From: an uncultured Porphyromonadaceae bacterium
GTDB taxonomy: Bacteria > Bacteroidota > Bacteroidia > Bacteroidales > Muribaculaceae
Assembly: GCA_900555715.1 (NCBI GenBank)
Contig: USMC01000053.1
Coordinates: forward strand, 1 to 18,326
Direction of reading: 5' to 3'
Length of the DNA: 18,326 nt
This document shows positions 13,454-18,326 of the stretch, in pieces; the first letter of the stretch is position 1; the number at the start of each line of letters is the position of its first letter. The notes under the pieces are model-generated. The model did not search any database. It was not told the DNA's origin and saw only the letters and a list, made by a program, of their open reading frames with translations. Position numbers and translations under genes: made by a program.

Positions 13454-16429
13454 CTATCGCTTGGGTTTCGCGGTGTTGAAGTTATAGGAGAGTGTGAGCA
13501 TGACATAACGGGGAATCATTGCCTGGATGGTCTCGTAGCGTCCCTGCGCGTTGACAGTTGTCGTCACTTCCTTGACGGAGTTGAGAAGGTCGACAGCTTC
13601 GAGCTTCGCCGTCATGGCGCCTTTGAGGAAACTTTTGTTGAGCGATGCGTTCCAGAGCCACTGATCGACGTTCATGGCCTTGTTCTCAAAGCCGCGGTCC
13701 ATCTTCAGTATGAGCTGCGTCTGCAGGGTAAGGTCCGCAGGCAGTTTGATTGTCGTTGCTATCCAGGGCTTGTGACCGTAGTAGTGGCGGTCGTTGAACG
13801 CGTTGAGTCTGCTGCTCTGTTGTACCGATCTCCAGCGGTAGCCGCCCGAGATGGTGGATCCATTTTTGAATTTATATATGAGTCTGAAGCTCGGAGCGTA
13901 TTCCCAGTTCATGACGGTGCTGCGTTGTGGGGTCGATTCGAGGGTGAGGAAGTCGACGGAGTGGTTAAGCGAAGAAGAGAACGTGAAGTTGGTTTCGAAA
14001 CAGTTGTCTTTGCCGAAAGAGAAATCATAGCTCAGTTTGCCGCGACCGTTCCAGTTGCCGTTGATGTTCATCGGGGTGTTGATGGTTACGCCGGTCATCT
14101 CATTGTATGTCCGTGCGTTGGCAATGGCATTTCTTGTTGCGCTGAAATTGAAGTACATGCGGAATATGCGCGATGAGGCGCCGCGGGTATAGTTTGTGAA
14201 ACTGAGATAGGCTGAATGGGTCAGCGACTTTTTGAGCGAGCCTTTTGCGCTCACATAAACCTCGAGAGGATCCGAGCTTGCGCGGTCGTCGAGCATGTAG
14301 AGTAGCGACGGGTCGGAGAAATACGGATTGTATAACAGGAAGATGCTGCTGTTGCGTTTCTTGTTGGCGGATTGGAAAGACAGCTGGATCTGAGGCTGGA
14401 GATGGTCGGACGAATAGCTGACTTTCTGACGGGCTTTTTCGGGCTTGTGGTAGATAAGACTGTTCTCGTTGTGTGAATAGTCGAGATATGCGCTAAACGA
14501 GAACGACGGGTTGAAGCCGTTGTCGCTTTGTTGCGTAGGTTCGACGTTCATATAAAAACCTGCGTTTGCGCTTGCTATGTCTTTCTTCTGATCTGAATCG
14601 AACGTGTTGGCGATGTCGAGAAGCGCGTGTGCGGGCATGGACACCGACGGCAGAATGCTGAGATCGGGCAGCTCGTCGCTGAAGAAGAGTTTCTTAGCCT
14701 CGTCGTTGGCAACATGTTGATACCCTATGCCGCCACCGAAGCCTGTGGTTCTGGAATAACGTTCGCCGAAGTGAGTGCTTTTCTGATTATATCCGACACG
14801 GACGCTTATGTCGCTGCTGTTGGTGTGCCCCGGCAAGTAGCGGTCGGACTTGACGGCGCTTCCCGCCGATGTGTTCGCCTGACCGTATCCTTGGTCGGTG
14901 ATGTCCCGGCTGTCGGTGCTGCCGTGGCGGTATTCTCCGTTGGCTGCTATGCTCAGTCTGCCTCTCCAGCTACGCGGGCTAACTGTGCCGTAGGTTCTGA
15001 GACCGTAGGTATAAGAGTCGGACAGCGAACGGCTGATAGAATGAAGGCGTGTCAGGAGGGCACGGTTGTATTCGGGAACGTCGGCGAGGACTGAGTCGAG
15101 AACTTCTCCGCGGTAGCTTTCGGGGATGAACTCGTTGAATGTCGCGCGTGCCGACCAGTTGCGTCCGCTGCCGTGTGCCCATGAGAAATATGGATTGACG
15201 CTAAAATAGACGGTCTCTTTTTTGAAGTTGAGTTCATGCCGTGTGTCTATCGTCAGGGATGTATTGCGGTTGTCGCTGCGCCCGCGGCTGTAAAGGTCTT
15301 TCGACGGGAAGAACTGTGTTGAGTTGCCGATTTCGCTGGTGTGACTTTCGGCGCGCTTGACGTTGAGCGAACCGTTGGCCTCGAAGACCTCTTTCTTACT
15401 GTCGAACTGGTAGTCGATGCCGCCGCTCTGTATATTTCTGAATCCGGGCTGGTCCCAGCCACCCCTGAAGGTGCCCGACAGATCGGCTCTTGAGTCGTCG
15501 CCGAGGTTGTTGGCGTTTCCGTAGAACGAAAGACGGAGCTCATCGCCGGTTCCCATACCGAAGATACGTGCCCTATAGCGGTCGTTGGTTCCGTAGCCGG
15601 CTTCGACGTTAGCCATCTTTGTTTTCAGATATTCTTTTTTCAGATTGACGTCGAGCACGAGGTTCTGACTGTTTTCATCGTCGCTGATGCGCTGGTTCGA
15701 GCCGGTGATATATGCGTCCTTGGCGGCGCGGTCGTAGACCTTGACGTTCTTGACGGTATACGACGGCAGGTTCTTAAGCGCTACTTTGGGGTCGCCTTTG
15801 AAAAAGTCCTTGCCGTTGAGGAGCAGCTCGTTGAGCTTGCGTCCGTTGTATGTTATCACTCCTTCCTCGTCAATGTTCATGCCCGGTAGCTGACGGACAA
15901 GCTGCTCCAGCATAGACCCGTCGGGGAGCTTGAATGCCGAGGCGTCGAACACAACAGTGTCGCCCTTCATCACCATCTTCACCTTTGTGGCCTTGACGAC
16001 AACTTCATTGAGCTCCGTCACGGTCGCTTTTTTCATCTGATGCCATCCGGCATATTTGATCTGGTCTTTCTTGTTGCTTACTTTTATTTCCTTTTCGCAG
16101 CTTTCGTAGCCGTCCTTGTCGAAATGTACGGTATATTTTTTGCCGACTTCGGCTTCGAACAGCAGTTTGATGTCCGGTGATGCGGCTATGTCGTCGGCGT
16201 GCTTGAGCGACATGATGCTCATCGGCACGCGTAGGGTGTCTTCCTGCCAGATGCTGACGCGCACGGAGTCGATGACTTCGTAGTTCTCATCGTAGACATA
16301 TCCCCTTACCATGGTTTTGACAGTTTCTTTTTTTGCAGTTTCGGCACCGGCGGCATGAAACGCTGCAAAACTTAGAAGAAAGGCGACGAACGCCAGACGA
16401 AAGGTGATAGTTTTGATTTTTCGGTTCAT
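13454..16429 (-). CDS. Outer-membrane beta-barrel protein, TonB-dependent-receptor-like
   Basis: 991 aa. A signal peptide (about 1-29, cut after HAAGA) precedes a carboxypeptidase-regulatory-like beta-sandwich (about 36-138). Then comes a plug-like region: LNEVVVKATKVKMVMKGDTVVFDASAFK (140-167), LEQLVRQLPGMNIDEEGVITYNGRKLNELLLNGKDFF (174-210) and the LKNLPSYTVKNVKVYDR stretch (218-234). The remaining 750 or so residues alternate aromatic and polar residues as in a large barrel, ending in LTLSYNFN. This is the outer membrane protein beta-barrel family (OMP_b-brl_3, PF14905) of Bacteroidota, not a SusC. No clear TonB box is visible, so energy coupling is uncertain. No SusD-like gene is beside it. 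A good promoter lies upstream (16490-16523). Confidence 0.88.
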   Translation of the reverse strand: MNRKIKTITFRLAFVAFLLSFAAFHAAGAETAKKETVKTMVRGYVYDENYEVIDSVRVSIWQEDTLRVPMSIMSLKHADDIAASPDIKLLFEAEVGKKYTVHFDKDGYESCEKEIKVSNKKDQIKYAGWHQMKKATVTELNEVVVKATKVKMVMKGDTVVFDASAFKLPDGSMLEQLVRQLPGMNIDEEGVITYNGRKLNELLLNGKDFFKGDPKVALKNLPSYTVKNVKVYDRAAKDAYITGSNQRISDDENSQNLVLDVNLKKEYLKTKMANVEAGYGTNDRYRARIFGMGTGDELRLSFYGNANNLGDDSRADLSGTFRGGWDQPGFRNIQSGGIDYQFDSKKEVFEANGSLNVKRAESHTSEIGNSTQFFPSKDLYSRGRSDNRNTSLTIDTRHELNFKKETVYFSVNPYFSWAHGSGRNWSARATFNEFIPESYRGEVLDSVLADVPEYNRALLTRLHSISRSLSDSYTYGLRTYGTVSPRSWRGRLSIAANGEYRHGSTDSRDITDQGYGQANTSAGSAVKSDRYLPGHTNSSDISVRVGYNQKSTHFGERYSRTTGFGGGIGYQHVANDEAKKLFFSDELPDLSILPSVSMPAHALLDIANTFDSDQKKDIASANAGFYMNVEPTQQSDNGFNPSFSFSAYLDYSHNENSLIYHKPEKARQKVSYSSDHLQPQIQLSFQSANKKRNSSIFLLYNPYFSDPSLLYMLDDRASSDPLEVYVSAKGSLKKSLTHSAYLSFTNYTRGASSRIFRMYFNFSATRNAIANARTYNEMTGVTINTPMNINGNWNGRGKLSYDFSFGKDNCFETNFTFSSSLNHSVDFLTLESTPQRSTVMNWEYAPSFRLIYKFKNGSTISGGYRWRSVQQSSRLNAFNDRHYYGHKPWIATTIKLPADLTLQTQLILKMDRGFENKAMNVDQWLWNASLNKSFLKGAMTAKLEAVDLLNSVKEVTTTVNAQGRYETIQAMIPRYVMLTLSYNFNTAKPKR

Positions 16430-16489
16430 TGGGTTTAGAATTTTTGTGAAGGATTGTAGATTTTAATTGGTTTGTTGAATGTTTGTCGC

Positions 16490-16523
16490 ACAAAGGTAAA
16501 CAAAAAAATTATAATAATACAAA
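16490..16523 (-). promoter_or_regulatory. Promoter of the outer-membrane protein/glycosidase operon
   Basis: On the minus strand TTTG (16523-16520) and TACCTTTGT (16498-16490) are 21 bp apart, a full Bacteroidota match. Transcription would start near 16484, leaving a leader of about 55 nt. The 8-mer TTGTCGCA (plus strand 16483-16490) overlaps the end of the -7 box and the probable start site, and the same 8-mer occurs in the Fic promoter. Confidence 0.72.
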
Positions 16524-16562
16524 AAAATGAGTGATTTTTGTAAAAAATTTAAGATGTTTCTA

Positions 16563-16572
16563 CCCCCCCCCC
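16563..16572. repeat. Homopolymer run of ten C
   Basis: Ten consecutive C on the plus strand in otherwise AT-rich DNA, about 40 bp upstream of the -33 box of the outer-membrane operon (read as G on its coding strand). Runs of this length are prone to slippage. Confidence 0.95.
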
Positions 16573-16776
16573 GTAAATGATTGCGTGCCAGGGTGTTATG
16601 TCTATAAGAGCTTGATCCGTGTATAAAGTGCATTTTTTCATATATTAGAGATGATTGATTTTTTTGATGACGTCGTATATATGACACGCCGGCAACCCCA
16701 AACGTTACATCACCTCTCAAAAAAATCAGTAAGCTGTCGAATCAAATCGTATTGAACGCAACATTTTATGGTTTTC

Positions 16777-16809
16777 TTTGGAGATGCGACAATAATTGTC
16801 TATTTTTGT
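16777..16809 (+). promoter_or_regulatory. Promoter of the Fic gene
   Basis: TTTG at 16777-16780 and TATTTTTGT at 16801-16809 are 20 bp apart. The expected start is near 16814, giving a leader of about 50 nt before the ATG at 16866. Confidence 0.75.
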
Positions 16810-16847
16810 CGCAAATTTTGCGACGTTATCCGCCGCATAATGTCGCA
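16785..16847 (+). promoter_or_regulatory. Tandem operator-like array TGCGAC-N17-GTCGCA, two copies
   Basis: TGCGAC at 16785-16790 and 16819-16824, and GTCGCA at 16808-16813 and 16842-16847, form two identical-format inverted repeats with 17-bp spacers, 34 bp apart. The first contains the -7 box. The inner half-sites together make a 17-bp near-perfect palindrome (16808-16824) centred on the expected start site. The second copy can fold as an 11-bp stem with one G-T pair and a 7-nt loop (CCGCCGC) in the leader RNA, ending 18 bp before the ATG. Confidence 0.75.
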
Positions 16848-16865
16848 TCAAATTTGCAATAGATT

Positions 16866-18092
16866 ATGTTTATTCACGAAAGAGATAATTGGACGGCATT
16901 CCGCTGGAACGCTGAAGAATTTGCAGCTATCCTTGAAGAAGTGAACCGGAAGCAAGGGTTGCTTTATGGCAGACTTGCCTCGCTTGGTTTTGACAGCAAA
17001 TTAAAAGCAATGGCAGAGAATCTGACAGATGACTGTGTTTATTCGTCTGAAATAGAGGGAATACGATTGAATGTAGACGAAGTGCGTTCGTCGATTGCCC
17101 GTAAATTGGGCATAGAAAATGTCAGATATACAGCACCGTCGCATTACATTGATTCCGTAGTGGCAGTCATGCTTGATGCAGTCAATAATTACAATCAGCC
17201 TTTATCTAAAGAGAAAATCTGCGCATGGCAGTCAGCATTCTTCCCGACAGGTTTCAGCGAAGGTTCGCAGATTGAGGTCGGGTGCTATAGGACAAACGAT
17301 GAACATATTGTATCCGGAATATTCGGTCGCGAGAAAATCCATTATATAGCCCCGTCTCCGCAACGAATAGACGATGAAATGACTCTTTTCCTTGATTGGT
17401 TCAACAGACCCGAAAATGTAAATTCAGTTGTGCGCTCTGCTATTGCGCATTTTTGGTTTGTCTGCATTCATCCTTTTGAAGATGGCAACGGACGCTTGGC
17501 GCGCATACTTTCTGATATGCTTTTGGCTCGTGCAGACAGGAGTGAATTCAGATTTTATAATATCTCATCGCAAATCAATAAAGACAGAAGGCACTATTAC
17601 GATATCTTAGAGAAGACACAACATGGCGACGGTGACATCACTGAATGGATAAAATGGTATGTCAATACATTGTCGATTGCGCTTGACGAAGCCGAAAACA
17701 TCGTAACCACAGTTTTGAATAAGAGTTTCTTCTGGCAGAAAGCTTCTTCTGTGCCGCTCAGTCAAAGACAGGCGGATATGCTGAATCTGTTTCTTGACGG
17801 ATACGAAGCAAAGATAACTTCAAAAACGTGGGCGTCGTTGGCTAAGTGTTCTAAGGACACCGCCATACGAGACATTCAGGATCTTGTGAAAAAAGAAATT
17901 CTCAGAGAGGATATTCCCGGAGCTAAACGACCAAGCTATTCAATAATATATGATGCGGAAGATATCACACCCTTGTTTTCAGACGTCTGTATCGACCTGC
18001 AGAACGGGTGTCATTATATCAAGGCTACATATAAAGGAAAGACAAGAGTGTGCGAGAGGATTCTGCCGCTTGATGCGGAGCGATTCGAATAA
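16866..18092 (+). CDS. Fic-domain AMPylator-like protein with N-terminal inhibitory motif and winged helix
   Basis: 408 aa. N-terminal domain (about 1-95) of the DUF4172 type opens the protein and contains the inhibitory motif S60-x-x-x-E64-G65 (SSEIEG), which blocks ATP in autoinhibited class II Fic proteins. The Fic domain (about 100-285) has a complete active site, HPFEDGNGRLAR at 202-213 with H202, D206 and R210/R213, so it should transfer AMP or another phosphate-containing group to a target hydroxyl. The flap region around NDEHIVSGIFG (144-154) fits. Residues about 297-362 form a winged helix-turn-helix (LSQRQADMLNLFL, CSKDTAIRDIQDLV, RPSYSIIY), followed by about 35 residues of unknown role. 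The target is unknown. It is probably transcribed alone, behind a promoter carrying a regular operator-like array. The gene is AT-richer than its neighbours. Confidence 0.92.
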   Translation: MFIHERDNWTAFRWNAEEFAAILEEVNRKQGLLYGRLASLGFDSKLKAMAENLTDDCVYSSEIEGIRLNVDEVRSSIARKLGIENVRYTAPSHYIDSVVAVMLDAVNNYNQPLSKEKICAWQSAFFPTGFSEGSQIEVGCYRTNDEHIVSGIFGREKIHYIAPSPQRIDDEMTLFLDWFNRPENVNSVVRSAIAHFWFVCIHPFEDGNGRLARILSDMLLARADRSEFRFYNISSQINKDRRHYYDILEKTQHGDGDITEWIKWYVNTLSIALDEAENIVTTVLNKSFFWQKASSVPLSQRQADMLNLFLDGYEAKITSKTWASLAKCSKDTAIRDIQDLVKKEILREDIPGAKRPSYSIIYDAEDITPLFSDVCIDLQNGCHYIKATYKGKTRVCERILPLDAERFE

Positions 18093-18210
18093 GGCGACCT
18101 TCCATTGCCGAACCTGCTTGCCAAGTACTGCTCATATTTAAGAATGAAGTAGAAGGAATAGCCAATCTTGCTCCTTTCGAGATATTTTTTGAAGAATTTT
18201 TGCGAAAAAG

Positions 18211-18242
18211 TTTGCAGATTCAAACATTTGAAGTAATTTTGC
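18211..18242 (+). promoter_or_regulatory. Promoter of the tRNA-Arg gene
   Basis: TTTG at 18211-18214 and TAATTTTGC at 18234-18242 are 19 bp apart. The start would fall near 18248, shortly before the tRNA at 18265. The 118 bp between the Fic stop and this promoter show nothing else I can support. Confidence 0.75.
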
Positions 18243-18264
18243 AGTCGAAAAAGCAATCAGGCTC

Positions 18265-18326
18265 GGCTCCTTAGCTCAACTGAATAGAGCATCTGACTAC
18301 GGATCAGAAGGTTACAGGTTTGAATC
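18265..18326 (+). tRNA. tRNA-Arg, anticodon ACG (3' end beyond the window)
   Basis: The visible 62 nt give the 5' acceptor strand GGCTCCT (18265-18271), TA at positions 8-9, a D arm GCTC/GAGC, an anticodon arm TCTGA/TCAGA with the 7-nt loop CTACGGA (anticodon ACG at 18299-18301, reading CGU and, with inosine, other CGN codons), a variable loop AGGTT and the start of the T arm ACAGG-TTTGAATC. The remainder of the T arm and acceptor stem lie past the edge. Confidence 0.9.

Larger units (their letters stand above)
16430..16865. other. 436-bp divergent regulatory region
   Basis: The only gene-free stretch above 300 bp. It holds a minus-strand promoter for the outer-membrane operon (16490-16523), a run of ten C (16563-16572), and a plus-strand promoter with operator-like repeats for the Fic gene (16777-16847). 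Between about 16573 and 16776 I see only AT-rich sequence and no believable gene. An 85-codon open frame on the minus strand (16463-16720) has no recognisable features. Confidence 0.8.

Noticed and set aside
13352..14176. 274-codon open frame on the plus strand
   Set aside because: Antisense to the start of the glycosidase-like gene and the end of the barrel gene; composition is a frame shadow.
12026..16429. Polysaccharide utilisation locus
   Set aside because: No SusC/SusD pair, no sensor or sigma/anti-sigma genes; only a barrel and one glycosidase-like protein.
16463..16720. 85-codon minus-strand open frame in the large intergenic region
   Set aside because: It covers the minus-strand promoter and the C-run, has no homologue I recognise and no promoter of its own.
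18265..18326. tRNA-Arg as an attachment site for a mobile element
   Set aside because: Integration usually uses the tRNA 3' end, which is outside the window, and no integrase or direct repeat is visible.

Overview
The window looks like chromosomal DNA from a member of the Bacteroidota, most likely order Bacteroidales. Several genes are preceded by the Bacteroidota promoter pattern (a TTTG -33 box about 19-21 bases before TAnnTTTG), there are few Shine-Dalgarno-like sites, and the proteins are typical of the phylum: an OMP_b-brl_3-type outer-membrane barrel and the order YceD(DUF177)-rpmF-fabH-era-der. A Muribaculaceae-like genome would fit, but the family is an inference.

Layout. (1) 1-5407, minus strand: a tightly packed six-gene run in the order RsmI-like methyltransferase, WalJ/YycJ-type metallo-beta-lactamase-fold hydrolase, RecB/Cas4-like PD-(D/E)XK nuclease, RsmF-like rRNA m5C methyltransferase, YhcG-type PD-(D/E)XK nuclease, and an ABC exporter cut by the window edge. 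Two junctions are ATGA overlaps. The YhcG gene is more AT-rich than its neighbours and looks like a later arrival. (2) 5610-6683, plus: a secreted calcineurin-like phosphoesterase whose stop codon lies in a tandem 11-bp repeat. (3) 6797-7482, plus: a HigBA-type toxin-antitoxin pair with its own promoter, an operator-like inverted repeat and almost no leader. (4) 7624-12022, plus: a housekeeping block of YceD, ribosomal protein L32, FabH, Era and Der. (5) 12026-16429, minus: an outer-membrane barrel protein and a secreted (alpha/alpha)6-type putative glycosidase, 3 bp apart, convergent with der. Der and the glycosidase gene share a hairpin that is itself coding sequence. (6) 16430-16865: the only gene-free stretch over 300 bp. 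It holds divergent promoters, a run of ten C and a regular array of TGCGAC/GTCGCA half-sites. (7) 16866-18092, plus: a Fic-domain protein with a winged-helix end. (8) 18265 to the window end: a tRNA-Arg(ACG) with its own promoter, cut by the edge.

How it fits together. The first block is mostly RNA modification and nucleic-acid hydrolysis with an exporter behind it. The plus-strand block joins fatty-acid initiation to ribosome assembly (L32, Era, Der). The accessory genes (YhcG nuclease, HigBA, Fic) are AT-richer islands beside or inside these units. The most unusual signal is in front of the Fic gene: two copies of TGCGAC-N17-GTCGCA, 34 bp apart. One spans the -7 box and the other forms a hairpin in the leader, which suggests autoregulation, perhaps by the Fic protein's own winged-helix domain.
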